The notes beneath the pieces are model-generated. The model made no database searches. It saw only the letters and a list, made by a program, of their open reading frames with translations, and was not told where the DNA came from. 64,000 nucleotides of DNA, from assembly GCA_012728815.1 (NCBI GenBank), contig JAAYEI010000056.1, positions 30,263 through 94,262 on the forward strand, read 5' to 3'. This DNA is from Clostridiales bacterium. Its GTDB lineage: Bacteria; Bacillota; Clostridia; Christensenellales; Aristaeellaceae. Both the position numbers and the translations under genes were made by a program. The first letter of the stretch is position 1; each line of letters begins with the position of its first letter. This document shows, piece by piece, positions 9,739 to 20,445 of the stretch.

Positions 9739-10928
9739 TGCAGCCTCTCACAGGCATAGGAGATGAAGGCCTCGGCCTCCTCCCGGCTGATGCACTGGGC
9801 GATGTAGGCGGTGTTGCCCATGGCGCCGCTCAGCGCGCCCGGCATCCGGTCATGGTGCATGATGCGGTGCCCCCACTCCTGCAGCAGCTCCTGGTGGCTG
9901 TGGGCGTAGCTGCGCACATCCTGACGGCCGACAAACACGCAGTGGTAGGTGGGCCGGTCCGGGTCCAGGTGCACGCTGTCGCGCACCACCATGTCCGCCC
10001 ACAGGCTGTGGATGTCCACGCTGCCGGCATAGTTGATCATGTCCGGGGTAAAGCCGCCGGAAGGGCGCATGTTGACCTCCAGGCCCAGCAGCTCGCCCTT
10101 TTTGCCCAGGCCCTTCTGGTCGCTCCTGAGGCGGAAGAACTCAAAATGCACCAGGCGGCTTTTGACCCCAAAAGCGCTGACCGCGCGGCGGCCCAGCGCC
10201 GCCAGGTCCGGCGCGATGCTGGGCACAATCATGTAGATGGACTCGGTCTTCTCGTTCACCACGTCCATGACAGACACCCTGGTGATGTTGCCGGTCTCAT
10301 ACAGGGGCTGGCCCTGCGCGCCGATCAGCGCATCATAGGAGCAAATCTCCCCATCCACGTACTGCTCCAGCAGGTAGGGGCGCAGGGGCAGCTTGGCGAA
10401 GAAGGCGCGCAGCGCCTGCTCGTCCGCCAGGCGGAAGGTGTCGTTGGCGCCCACCCCCACATCGGGCTTGGCAACCAAGGGGTAGCCCACCTGCGCCGCG
10501 AAAGCCAACGCCTCCTCCAGCGTGGAGGCGGGAAGAAAGGGCGCCGTTTTGATGCCCGCGCGTTTGTACACCGCCTTCATGGCGGATTTGCGCTTGTAGT
10601 GGTCCATCTGGGACAGCTGGGGGCCGGTGGTCACGTTGAACATGGTGCGCAGCCAGGCATCCTGGGCCAGCCAATGCTCGTTGTTGGACTCAATCCAGTC
10701 CATGGCGCCATGGCGGCTGATGAACCAGCCAATGCCGCGCAACACGGCGTCCCCGTCCTCCAGGGAGGGCACCTGGTAATAGTCCTCAAGGCTGGCCTGC
10801 AGCTGCGGCAGCAGGTGCTCATAGGGCGTGTCCGCGATGCCCAGCACGCGCACGCCGCGGTCCTTCAGCGCCGCGCAAAACCGCCAGTAATGGGCGGGAA
10901 AATGGGGGGAGATAAACACAAAATTCAT
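9735..10928 (-). CDS. ATP-grasp domain ligase of unknown substrate
   Basis: Protein of 397 aa. The N-terminal third is a pre-ATP-grasp domain (MNFVFISPHFPAHYW). The ATP-grasp core has HYKRKSAMKAVYKRAGIKTA (about 115-134), the lysine strand YPLVAKPDVGVGAND and the metal-binding region LLGLEVNMRPSGGFTPDMI. Such enzymes join a carboxylate to an amine or thiol using ATP; distant relatives include carnosine synthase and carbamoyl-phosphate synthase. The start at 10928 has GAGGTG upstream; the reading frame is open further upstream without a ribosome site. It heads an operon with the esterase, lrgA and lrgB. Confidence 0.82.
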   Translation of the reverse strand: MNFVFISPHFPAHYWRFCAALKDRGVRVLGIADTPYEHLLPQLQASLEDYYQVPSLEDGDAVLRGIGWFISRHGAMDWIESNNEHWLAQDAWLRTMFNVTTGPQLSQMDHYKRKSAMKAVYKRAGIKTAPFLPASTLEEALAFAAQVGYPLVAKPDVGVGANDTFRLADEQALRAFFAKLPLRPYLLEQYVDGEICSYDALIGAQGQPLYETGNITRVSVMDVVNEKTESIYMIVPSIAPDLAALGRRAVSAFGVKSRLVHFEFFRLRSDQKGLGKKGELLGLEVNMRPSGGFTPDMINYAGSVDIHSLWADMVVRDSVHLDPDRPTYHCVFVGRQDVRSYAHSHQELLQEWGHRIMHHDRMPGALSGAMGNTAYIAQCISREEAEAFISYACERLQ

Positions 10929-10988
10929 CCGGCACCTCATCGGTTCAACAGGATAAAACCACACCCGGACAGCCCGGGCATTTGGCAG

Positions 10989-11017
10989 AGAATACCACGC
11001 CCGCCCAGGGGCGTCAA
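10989..11017 (-). promoter_or_regulatory. Promoter of the ATP-grasp/esterase/lrgAB operon
   Basis: On the minus strand: TTGACG (-35, 11012-11017), 17-bp spacer and TATTCT (-10, 10989-10994). The leader is about 55 nt. Confidence 0.6.
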
Positions 11018-11089
11018 ACAGGGGGCGCAGGCAACTGGCGGGATTTGCCTTCCCTGATGTCCCGGGTTGACGCCTGGTCCAAGTCATCA

Positions 11090-11119
11090 TTGTGAAGGGT
11101 TGGGTGGGCATGATATAAT
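11090..11119 (+). promoter_or_regulatory. Promoter of pgsA-guaB
   Basis: TTGTGA (11090-11095), 18-bp spacer and perfect TATAAT (11114-11119) with an extended TGA just before the -10. It lies about 20 nt upstream of the AGGAGG of pgsA. It is divergent from the ATP-grasp operon promoter. Confidence 0.7.
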
Positions 11120-11140
11120 ACCGCAACACAAGGAGGAAGC

Positions 11141-13188
<2,048 letters not shown>

Positions 13189-13249
13189 CCCGCCCTGCCC
13201 AGCCGCGGCGTTTCAGAGCGGCGTGCGTTTTACTCCCCCATCAAGCGTT

Positions 13250-13281
13250 CAACCCGGCGGGGCAAGTGCCCCGCCGGGTTG
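13250..13281. terminator. Terminator between guaB and nnr, convergent
   Basis: A perfect 14-bp GC-rich stem (13250-13263 with 13268-13281) with a 4-nt loop AAGT lies between two convergent genes. There is little U tract on either side, so its efficiency is uncertain. Confidence 0.6.
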
Positions 13282-13319
13282 TGTGATCAGTCAGCCTGTT
13301 TTGAAAGGTTGAGGGCGGG

Positions 13320-14828
13320 TCAAGACCCCTCATCCTCGCCCAGGGCCGCCGGCCCCAGGCAGTCAATGACATCGGTGGTCAGGGTGGACAGCAGGCCCTG
13401 CCGCCTGGCGGCCAGCCTGCCCGCCAGCCCATGCCACAGGCAGCCGGTGCGGGCGGCCTCAAAGGGGCCAGCTGGCCTGTGCTGGGCCATCAGCGCAGCG
13501 ATGATGCCGGCCAGCGCGTCCCCGCTGCCGCCCTTGGCAAGCGCCGGGCTGCCGACCAGGTTGACCGCCACGCGCCGGTCATCCCGGATGACGGTGGCGG
13601 CGCCCTTGAGCACCACGGCGCACTGGTAGCGTGCCTGCAGCTCACTGGCCGCGGCAAGCGGGTCCGCGGTGATGTCGGCTGTGTCACAGCCCAGCAAGCG
13701 GGCGGCCTCACCCGGGTGCGGCGTCATCACAGCCTGGGGGCCCAGGGGCTGGGGCTGGCGGGCGAGCAGATTGAGCGCGTCCGCGTCCCAGAGGCTGGGC
13801 CGCTCCCTGTCCCACAGGGCCAAAATATTTTGCCAGATGGTGTCGGACTGGCCCAGGCCACTGCCCAGGGCCAGCACATCATGCCGGGGCGGCTTGTGAA
13901 CCGCCTGGGCGATGGGCAGGCAGGTGGCGCCGGGCGCCAGAGACTGGATGATGGGGATGATAGCGGGTTCGCAGACCAGGGTGACCAGGCCCGCGCCTGC
14001 GCGCGAGCAGGCCAGCGCTGCCTGGGCGGCCAGGCCGGCAGCGCCGGCCAGGCCCAGGGAACCCATGTACAGCAGCACACGGCCGCCGTCGCCCTTGTGG
14101 GCGTCCGGGGCGCGCCGGGGCAGGCGGGCAGGCAAATCCTGTGGCTCAAGCGCGGTGAGCAGGCGGTGCCCTGACAGGGCCTCGTAGGCGGCCTTGGGGA
14201 GGTGAAGGGGCAACACCCGCACCTGGCCCAGGATGTCAAGGGGCCGCGCGAAGGCATGGCCTGTCTTCAAATGCCCCAGGGCCAGGGTATGGGTGGCGTG
14301 GAAGGCCCGGGGCACTGCCAGGCCGCTGGCGCTGTCCAGGCCACTGGGCACATCCACCGCTACCCGGGGCAGCGCCCAGGCGTTGACGTGGCTGAACAGG
14401 CTGGCCAGCCCCTCATCCAGGCTGCCATGAAAGCCGGTGCCATACACCGCGTCCACCACCGCCCGGGGCCTGGACTCCAACGCGGTAAGACCGCCTGCCA
14501 CCGTCCAGTGCTCAAGGGGCAGGCCCAGCGCGCGGACATAGGCCAGGTTGGCGCGCGCGTCGGGGGTCCTGACCTCCCCGGTCAGCAACAGCCGGGGCTG
14601 CCCGCCCATCTGCGACCACAGCCGCGCCATGGCCAGGCCGTCGCCGCCATTGTTGCCCCCGCCGATCAAAAAGAGCACCTCCACGCCGGCCACACCGCCC
14701 AGGATGTCCCGCAGGGCCTGGACAGCCTCCCGGGCGGCCTGCTCCATCACCAGCAGGGAGGGCAGGCCCAGGTCAAAGGCGCGGGTTTCAAGCTGGCGCA
14801 TCTGCTGCGGGGTCAGGATGGTACGCAT
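13320..14828 (-). CDS. nnr: Bifunctional NAD(P)H-hydrate repair enzyme (epimerase plus ADP-dependent dehydratase)
   Basis: Fusion of 502 aa. The N-terminal YjeF domain (about 1-210) epimerises damaged NAD(P)HX and has the GGGNNGGDGL loop and VDVPSGLDS. The C-terminal ribokinase-like dehydratase domain (about 220-500) has HKGDGGRVL, MTPHPGEAARLLG and the GGSGDALAG catalytic loop. The ATG at 14826-14828 shares one base with the acpS stop (TGATG). acpS next to yjeF is a familiar Firmicutes arrangement. It is the last gene of the ten-gene minus-strand run. Confidence 0.95.
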   Translation of the reverse strand: MRTILTPQQMRQLETRAFDLGLPSLLVMEQAAREAVQALRDILGGVAGVEVLFLIGGGNNGGDGLAMARLWSQMGGQPRLLLTGEVRTPDARANLAYVRALGLPLEHWTVAGGLTALESRPRAVVDAVYGTGFHGSLDEGLASLFSHVNAWALPRVAVDVPSGLDSASGLAVPRAFHATHTLALGHLKTGHAFARPLDILGQVRVLPLHLPKAAYEALSGHRLLTALEPQDLPARLPRRAPDAHKGDGGRVLLYMGSLGLAGAAGLAAQAALACSRAGAGLVTLVCEPAIIPIIQSLAPGATCLPIAQAVHKPPRHDVLALGSGLGQSDTIWQNILALWDRERPSLWDADALNLLARQPQPLGPQAVMTPHPGEAARLLGCDTADITADPLAAASELQARYQCAVVLKGAATVIRDDRRVAVNLVGSPALAKGGSGDALAGIIAALMAQHRPAGPFEAARTGCLWHGLAGRLAARRQGLLSTLTTDVIDCLGPAALGEDEGS

Positions 14829-15202
14829 CAGCCGCCCTCCAGCACGCAGAAAGCCAAGGCCAGCCCGCCCTCATGGCTGATGCTCAGGTGGGCACGGGTG
14901 GCGCCCCGGTCCTCCAGGGCTTGCCGCGCGCCCGGGCCCAGGCGGTAAAAGGGCGCGCTGTACTCATCATGGCAAACCACGATCTCACAGGGAGGCAGGC
15001 CAAAAAAGCCCTTGCCCACGGCCTTGGCAAAGGCTTCCTTGGCGGCGAAATGGCCCGCCATGGACGCGGCGGCGCCCACCCCGCGTTCCTTGATGTAGGC
15101 CTGTTCCTGGGGGTCAAAGTAGCGCGCCAGAAAGGCGGCCTCCCCCACCAGGCGCTCCATGCGGCTGATCTGGCACAGGTCGGTGCCGATGCCCCGGATC
15201 AC
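14828..15202 (-). CDS. acpS: Holo-[acyl-carrier-protein] synthase
   Basis: 4'-phosphopantetheinyl transferase of 124 aa that activates acyl carrier protein. It opens with MIRGIGTDLCQI; the aspartate of GTDL binds magnesium, and AGHFAAKEAFAKA supplies the second conserved acidic residue (KEA). LSISHEGGLALAF near the end is the usual C-terminal strand. The GTG start at 15202 overlaps the TGA of the upstream peptidase gene (GTGA). Length is typical for AcpS. Confidence 0.95.
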   Translation of the reverse strand: MIRGIGTDLCQISRMERLVGEAAFLARYFDPQEQAYIKERGVGAAASMAGHFAAKEAFAKAVGKGFFGLPPCEIVVCHDEYSAPFYRLGPGARQALEDRGATRAHLSISHEGGLALAFCVLEGG

Positions 15203-16152
15203 TGCGACGTGTGCAGGATGGCGTTGGCCACTGCCCGGGCAGTGACCTCCTGGGCGGCGGCGCACAGCTTGACAAAGTTGATGTCCCGCATCACCCGTCC
15301 AGTGGCCATGGAAAAGAGGGTGTCCCCGTCCATCTGGGTGTGGCAGGGGCGGATGGTGCGCGCCAGGCCATCGTGGGCCACATCGGCCAGGCGGGTGGCC
15401 TCGTCCTTGGTGAGCTTGCAGTCCACCGCCACCACGCCGATGGTGGTGTTGCTGCCCGGGGCCGGGATGCGCATCTGGACCGGGATGGGCGAGGTGCCAT
15501 ACAGCAGGCCATCGGCCATGACCGGCGTGCCATCAGGCATGCGGGCGCTGGCGATGCACTGGCCGGTCTGGGGGTGGTAGATATCCCCCACCGCGTTGAC
15601 CGCCACGATGGCGCCCACCGTGATGCCCTCAGGCAGGGTCATGGCGGCTGAGCCGATCCCGCCCCGGCGCGGCAGCGCGTTCTGTACCAGCTTGCCCACG
15701 GTGCAGCCGCAGCCCGCGCCATAGGGGCCCTGCTGCACCCCTTTGGCGGCCGCCGTGGCAGCCGCGCGGCCCATGGCAGCGTCCGGGGCGGCGGTGGGCT
15801 CGCCCACCGCCAGGTCAAACAGCACCGCCGCGGGCACGATGGGCACCCTCGCGATGCCCATATCAACGCCCACCTCCGCCTGGGCCAGGTAGCGCATGAC
15901 GCCGTCCGCCGCGGCCAGGCCAAAGGAGCTGCCGCCGGTGAGCACCACCGCGTGGGCCACCTCCACCAGGTTGCCGGGTTTCAACACATCGGTCTCCCGG
16001 GTACCGGGGGCCGCGCCGCGCACGCTCACCCCGGCCATGGCGCCCTCGCGCGGGCCCAGCACCACGGTGACGCCGGTACGGGCGCCTTCATTTTGTGCCT
16101 GCCCCACGCGGATGCCGTGCACCATGGTGATGTCGCCGGAATAGATCTGCAT
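15199..16152 (-). CDS. P1 family (S58, DmpA/NylC-type) N-terminal-nucleophile peptidase
   Basis: Protein of 317 aa related to DmpA, beta-aminopeptidase BapA and nylon hydrolase NylC, which cut themselves into two chains and use the new N-terminal Ser or Thr as nucleophile. The self-cleavage region is visible as GSNTTIGVVAVD, with N235 before T236, parallel to the Asn/Thr pair of NylC. Other family stretches are VVLTGGSSFGLAAADGV and PYGAGCGCTVGK. The ATG at 16152 has AAAGGAGA upstream. It is coupled to acpS by a 4-nt overlap. The natural substrate is unknown; members cleave beta-amino or D-amino peptides or amides. Confidence 0.88.
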   Translation of the reverse strand: MQIYSGDITMVHGIRVGQAQNEGARTGVTVVLGPREGAMAGVSVRGAAPGTRETDVLKPGNLVEVAHAVVLTGGSSFGLAAADGVMRYLAQAEVGVDMGIARVPIVPAAVLFDLAVGEPTAAPDAAMGRAAATAAAKGVQQGPYGAGCGCTVGKLVQNALPRRGGIGSAAMTLPEGITVGAIVAVNAVGDIYHPQTGQCIASARMPDGTPVMADGLLYGTSPIPVQMRIPAPGSNTTIGVVAVDCKLTKDEATRLADVAHDGLARTIRPCHTQMDGDTLFSMATGRVMRDINFVKLCAAAQEVTARAVANAILHTSQ

Positions 16153-16165
16153 CTTGCTTCTCCTT

Positions 16166-17083
16166 TCAATGCGCGGCCAGGCCGTCCAGCCAGCCCGCCA
16201 GCTCGCTGATGACCTGGGCGCGGTTGGTCTCGTTGAACAGTTCGTGCCGGGCGCCCGCATACAGCCGGACAGTCACGTCCACAAGCCCGGCCTCCCGGTA
16301 CTGCCGGGCGATGGTTTCCACCCCCCGGCCCCAGCCGCCCACCGGGTCATCCATGCCGGACATGAGGTAAACAGGCAGGGTGTTGGGCAGGGCGGCCAGG
16401 CGCCGGGTGTCAGACAGGGCCAGCAGGCCGGAAAACAGGTCGGCAAAGCCGCCGGCGGTGAACACAAAGCCGCACAAGGGGTCGCGGGCGTAGGCGCGCA
16501 CCTGGGCATCATCGCGGCTGAGCCACTCATAGCCCGTGCCATCTGCCCGCAGGAAGCGCTTGTTGTGGGCGGAGAAGGCCAGGCGGTCCAGCAGCCCGGA
16601 GGGCTTGTTTGACCGCCCCAGCAGGCTGAGCGCCCTGGCGGGCAGCAGGCCGGCCAGGCACAGCGCCCGGGGATGCCAGCCGGTGCCGGACAGCACCAGC
16701 GCGTCCAGGCCATCCGGGTAGCGCAGGGCATACTCCCGCGCCAGAAAGCTGCCCATGCTGTGCCCCAGCAGCACCCGGGGCAGGCCGGGGTGGCGCGCGG
16801 CCATGAAATCCATCACCCCGCGCAAATCCTGAAGCATGGCCCCCCAACCATCCGCCCGCGCCATCCAGCCCAGAAGCGGCGCTTCCGGGCCATGCCCCAG
16901 GTGGTTGTAGCCGGCCACCACAAAGCCCAGGTTTACCAGCGCCTGGCCGACATGGTCATAGCGGGCGATGTGCTCGGCCATGCCATGGGACAGCAGCACC
17001 AGGCCCCTGGGGCTGCCCTCAGGCTCCCACAGGTGAAGCTGCCTCGGGTAGGGACCGGGCAAGGGAAATGGCAGGGTGCTCAC
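16166..17083 (-). CDS. Alpha/beta hydrolase (lysophospholipase/monoacylglycerol-lipase-like)
   Basis: Soluble serine hydrolase of 305 aa. The nucleophile elbow is LLGHSMGSFLA and the oxyanion region LLSHGMAEHIARYDHV is typical of monoacylglycerol lipase and PldB-like proteins. YLMSGMDDPVGGWG carries the likely acid residue and GARHELFNE the catalytic histidine. The start is a GTG at 17083 with GAGGAG six bases upstream, part of which overlaps the trpS stop codon. No signal peptide. It probably releases fatty acids from lysolipids or monoacylglycerols. Confidence 0.88.
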   Translation of the reverse strand: MSTLPFPLPGPYPRQLHLWEPEGSPRGLVLLSHGMAEHIARYDHVGQALVNLGFVVAGYNHLGHGPEAPLLGWMARADGWGAMLQDLRGVMDFMAARHPGLPRVLLGHSMGSFLAREYALRYPDGLDALVLSGTGWHPRALCLAGLLPARALSLLGRSNKPSGLLDRLAFSAHNKRFLRADGTGYEWLSRDDAQVRAYARDPLCGFVFTAGGFADLFSGLLALSDTRRLAALPNTLPVYLMSGMDDPVGGWGRGVETIARQYREAGLVDVTVRLYAGARHELFNETNRAQVISELAGWLDGLAAH

Positions 17084-17093
17084 GCGCTTCTCC

Positions 17094-18101
17094 TCAGGGC
17101 TGGTACAGGCCCAGCTTCTTGTACACCTTGCGCAGGGTTTTTTGCGCCATGCCCTGGGCGCGCCGCGCATTGTCCGCCAGGGTATGGGCCAAATAGGTCT
17201 TGTCCGCCATGAGCTGGGCAAAGCGCTGCTGGATGGGTGACAGGGCGGCGTTGACCGCCTCGGCAGTTTCATCCTTCAGCTTGCCATAGCCCTGGCCGGC
17301 CAGGCGCTGGGTCAGGGCCTCCATGCCCTCGCCGGAGAGCACGGACAGGATGGACAGGAGGTTTGAGACCCCGGGCTTGTTCTCCGGGTCAAAGCGAATC
17401 TCGCCATCCGAATCGGTCACCGCGCGGCGGAACTTGCGCCGCACGTCCTCGGGTTTGTCAAGCAGGCTGATCAGGCTATCCTCCGGGTCGGACTTGGACA
17501 TTTTCTTTTCCGGCTCGCTCAGGCTTTGAATCTTGGCGGTTTCCCTGGGAATATGCGGCTCGGGCACGCGGAAGAGGCCGGGGTAGATGGCGTTGAGGCG
17601 CTGGGCGATGTCCCGGGTGATCTCCAGGTGCTGCTTCTGGTCAGCCCCCACCGGCACCACCGCGGCCTGGTAGAGCAGGATGTCCGCGGCCATCAGCACC
17701 GGGTAGGTGAACAGGCCCGCGTTGATGTTGTCCTTGTGGCGGGCAGACTTGTCCTTGAACTGGGTCATGCGGCCCAGCTCACCCATGTAGCTGAAGCAGT
17801 TGAGCACCCAGGCCAATTCGGCATGCTGGGGCACATGGCTCTGGCAGTAGATGATGCTGCGCTCCGGGTCCAGCCCGGCGGCAATGTATAGCGCCGCCAA
17901 TTCCAGCGTCTTGCGGCGCAGGGCGGCCGGGTCCTGCCGCACGGTCAGGGCGTGCAGGTCCACGATGCAAAACAGGCAGTCGTAATCATCCTCCAGCAGC
18001 ACAAAATTGCGCATCGCGCCGATGTAATTGCCCAGGGTGATGCTGCCGGTGGGCTGGATGCCGGAGAACAGGACCGGCTTTTTGGTGGTTTCGCTCATCA
18101 T
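17094..18101 (-). CDS. trpS: Tryptophanyl-tRNA synthetase
   Basis: Class I aminoacyl-tRNA synthetase of 335 aa. The HIGH-equivalent motif is in SGIQPTGSITLGNYIGA and the KMSKS loop is intact in EKKMSKSDPEDS. PVGADQKQHLEITRD is the tryptophanyl-adenylate region. Two adjacent ATG codons (18101 and 18098) follow GAGAGG; the second has the better spacing. It sits in the long operon between kbl and a lipase gene. No T-box leader was recognised upstream. Confidence 0.97.
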   Translation of the reverse strand: MMSETTKKPVLFSGIQPTGSITLGNYIGAMRNFVLLEDDYDCLFCIVDLHALTVRQDPAALRRKTLELAALYIAAGLDPERSIIYCQSHVPQHAELAWVLNCFSYMGELGRMTQFKDKSARHKDNINAGLFTYPVLMAADILLYQAAVVPVGADQKQHLEITRDIAQRLNAIYPGLFRVPEPHIPRETAKIQSLSEPEKKMSKSDPEDSLISLLDKPEDVRRKFRRAVTDSDGEIRFDPENKPGVSNLLSILSVLSGEGMEALTQRLAGQGYGKLKDETAEAVNAALSPIQQRFAQLMADKTYLAHTLADNARRAQGMAQKTLRKVYKKLGLYQP

Positions 18102-18119
18102 GATCCTCTCAGGTGTGTA

Positions 18120-19310
18120 TTACAGGTTCATCTCCCGCTTGACCGCCCTGAAAGCGGCCACGGCGCGGTCCAGGTCCTCCCGGGTGTGGGCAGCAGAAAT
18201 CTGGGTGCGGATGCGGGCACGGCCCTGGGGCACCACAGGGTAGCTGAAGGCAATCACGTAAACCCCGTGCGCCAGCATGCGGCTGGCCATTTCCTGTGCC
18301 TTGTGGGCATCATACAGCATCACGGGCACAATGGGGTGCTCGCCAGGCAGCAGCTCAAAGCCCACCTCCTCCATGCCGGCGCGGAAATAGCGGGCGTTTT
18401 CGTGCACCTGGTCGCGCAGGTGCGTGGAGGCCTCCAGCAGGTCCAGGGTTTTGAGGGTGGCAGCGCAGATGGCCGGTGCCAGGGAATTGCTGAACAGGTA
18501 GGGCCGGGAGCGCTGGCGCAGCAGGTCGGCGATGGGCTGGCGGGCGGCAGTGAAGCCGCCTGAGGCGCCGCCCAGCGCCTTGCCAAAGGTGCTGGTGATG
18601 ATGTCCACCCGGCCCATCACGCCGCAGGCCTCGTGGGTGCCCCGGCCGGTCTGGCCCATGAAGCCGGTGGCGTGGCTGTCATCCACCATCACCAGGGCAT
18701 CATGGCGCTCCGCCAGGTCGCAGATGTCCTGCAGCCTGGCGATGTAGCCATCCATGCTGAAGACGCCGTCGGTGACAACCAGGCGGATGCGGGCATCCCG
18801 GCTGTCCTTCAGGTGCTGCTCCAGCTCCGCCAGGTCCGAGTTTTTGTAGCGGTAGCGCCGGGCCTTGGACAGGCGCACGCCATCGATGATGGAGGCGTGG
18901 TTGAGCTCGTCAGAGATGACGGCGTCCTCCTCCCCCAGCAGGGTCTCAAACAACCCGCCGTTGGCGTCAAAGCAGGAGGAGTACAGCACCACATCGTCCA
19001 TGTGCAAAAAGTTGGCCAGGCGCTGCTCCAGCTGCTTGTGGATGAGCTGGGTGCCACAGATGAACCGCACGCTGGACAGGCCAAAGCCCCAGGAATCGTA
19101 GGAGGCGCGGGCGGCGGCAATCACCCGGGGGTCGTTGGACAGGCCCAGGTAGTTGTTGGCGCAGAGGTTGAGCACGCCGCGGCTGGCCGTGGTGTTGATG
19201 AGGCTTTCCTGCGGGGTGGTGATGACGCGCTCCTCCCGCCAGGTGCCGGCCTGCCTGATGTCCTCCAGCTGCCGTGTGTAGATGTCCAGCGCGTTTTTGT
19301 GGTTGGCCAT
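18120..19310 (-). CDS. kbl: Glycine C-acetyltransferase (2-amino-3-ketobutyrate CoA ligase)
   Basis: PLP enzyme of 396 aa that splits 2-amino-3-ketobutyrate with CoA into glycine and acetyl-CoA, the second step of threonine breakdown. It has the alpha-oxoamine synthase features [27 protein letters not shown] and the Schiff-base lysine K244 in [14 protein letters not shown]. The ATG at 19310 has GGAGGAG upstream. It lies 23 nt behind tdh, which makes its substrate, so the two form a classic tdh-kbl unit. Confidence 0.97.
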   Translation of the reverse strand: MANHKNALDIYTRQLEDIRQAGTWREERVITTPQESLINTTASRGVLNLCANNYLGLSNDPRVIAAARASYDSWGFGLSSVRFICGTQLIHKQLEQRLANFLHMDDVVLYSSCFDANGGLFETLLGEEDAVISDELNHASIIDGVRLSKARRYRYKNSDLAELEQHLKDSRDARIRLVVTDGVFSMDGYIARLQDICDLAERHDALVMVDDSHATGFMGQTGRGTHEACGVMGRVDIITSTFGKALGGASGGFTAARQPIADLLRQRSRPYLFSNSLAPAICAATLKTLDLLEASTHLRDQVHENARYFRAGMEEVGFELLPGEHPIVPVMLYDAHKAQEMASRMLAHGVYVIAFSYPVVPQGRARIRTQISAAHTREDLDRAVAAFRAVKREMNL

Positions 19311-19333
19311 GCTCTCCTCCTGTACGGTGTCGT

Positions 19334-20368
19334 TCAATCTGCCCATTGCAGGATGATCTTGCCGCTCTCCCCGGTGTTCATGATGGAGAAGGCCTCCTCA
19401 AACTGCGTGTAGTGAAAGCGGTGGGTGATCAGCGGGCGCAGGTCCAGGCCGGACTGCACCATGGCGGCCATCTTGTACCAGGTCTCATACATCTTGCGGC
19501 CGTAGATGCCCTGCAGGGTCAGGCCCTTGAAGATAAAGCGGTCCAGGTCCATGGCGGGCTTCCTGCCAAACAGGCCCAGCAGCGCCACCTGGCCGCCGTT
19601 GCGCATCAATTCCAGCATCTGGTGCAGGGCTGTCTCGGCGCCCGACATCTCCAGCCCCACGTCAAACCCCTCCACCATGTTCATGTGCGGCATGAGGGCC
19701 GCCAGGTCCTCGCGCGCCACGTTGACCGCGCGGGTGGCGTCCAGCTTGCGCGCCAGGTCCAGGCGGTAGTCCTTGATGTCGGTGATGACCACGTTGCGCG
19801 CGCCGTTGTGCCGGCAGATGGCGGCCGCCATCACGCCGATGGGGCCGGCGCCCGTGATCAGCACATCCTCCCCCACCACGTCAAACATCAGGGCGGTGTG
19901 GGTGGCGTTGCCAAAGGCATCAAAGAAGGCCACCACCTCTTCGTCCAGGTCCGGGCTGATGGGGATGCAGTTGCTGGCCGGGATGCACAGGTACTGCGCG
20001 AAGGCGCCGTCCCGGTTGACGCCCACCCCCTGGGTCTGGGCGCACCACTGGGCGCGCCCGGCGCGGCAGTTGCGGCACTGGCCGCAGACCAGGTGCCCCT
20101 CGCCGGACACCGTCTGGCCAATTTCAAAATGCTTGACCTGGTAGCCCATTTCGGCTATCTCGCCCACATATTCGTGGCCGATGACCAGGGGGGGCTTGAT
20201 GGTTCTCTGGCTCCAGGCGTCCCAGTTGTAGATGTGCAGGTCGGTGCCGCAGATGGCGGTCTTGTGCACCTTGATCAGCACCTCATCCGGCCCTGGCTTT
20301 GGGCGCTCCACCTGTTTCAGGGCAAGCCCCGGGGCCGCGGCCACCTTGACCAGCGCGTCCATCAGCAT
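19334..20368 (-). CDS. tdh: L-threonine 3-dehydrogenase
   Basis: Zinc-dependent medium-chain dehydrogenase of 344 aa that oxidises threonine to 2-amino-3-ketobutyrate. Catalytic zinc ligands are C40 ([12 protein letters not shown]) and H65-E66 (GHEYVGE); structural zinc cysteines are C95, C98, C101 and C109. The NAD site is [11 protein letters not shown]. The [14 protein letters not shown] stretch is specific to Tdh. GAGGAGGA precedes the ATG at 20368. A GC-rich imperfect repeat without a U tract lies in the 77-nt gap upstream. Confidence 0.97.
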   Translation of the reverse strand: MLMDALVKVAAAPGLALKQVERPKPGPDEVLIKVHKTAICGTDLHIYNWDAWSQRTIKPPLVIGHEYVGEIAEMGYQVKHFEIGQTVSGEGHLVCGQCRNCRAGRAQWCAQTQGVGVNRDGAFAQYLCIPASNCIPISPDLDEEVVAFFDAFGNATHTALMFDVVGEDVLITGAGPIGVMAAAICRHNGARNVVITDIKDYRLDLARKLDATRAVNVAREDLAALMPHMNMVEGFDVGLEMSGAETALHQMLELMRNGGQVALLGLFGRKPAMDLDRFIFKGLTLQGIYGRKMYETWYKMAAMVQSGLDLRPLITHRFHYTQFEEAFSIMNTGESGKIILQWAD

Positions 20369-20445
20369 GCCGTTGTCCTCCTCTCATCCGTTGCGGCGCC
20401 AGGCCCCTGCCCGGCGCCTGGCATCAACCCGCGGGGAATGCCGCC

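Noticed and set aside
18102..18119. T-box leader in front of trpS
   Set aside because: Only 18 nt separate it from kbl; no room for a T-box.
20369..20445. Terminator between the secreted orphan and tdh
   Set aside because: A GC-rich imperfect repeat exists but has no U tract and the direction of genes continues, so it is not called.
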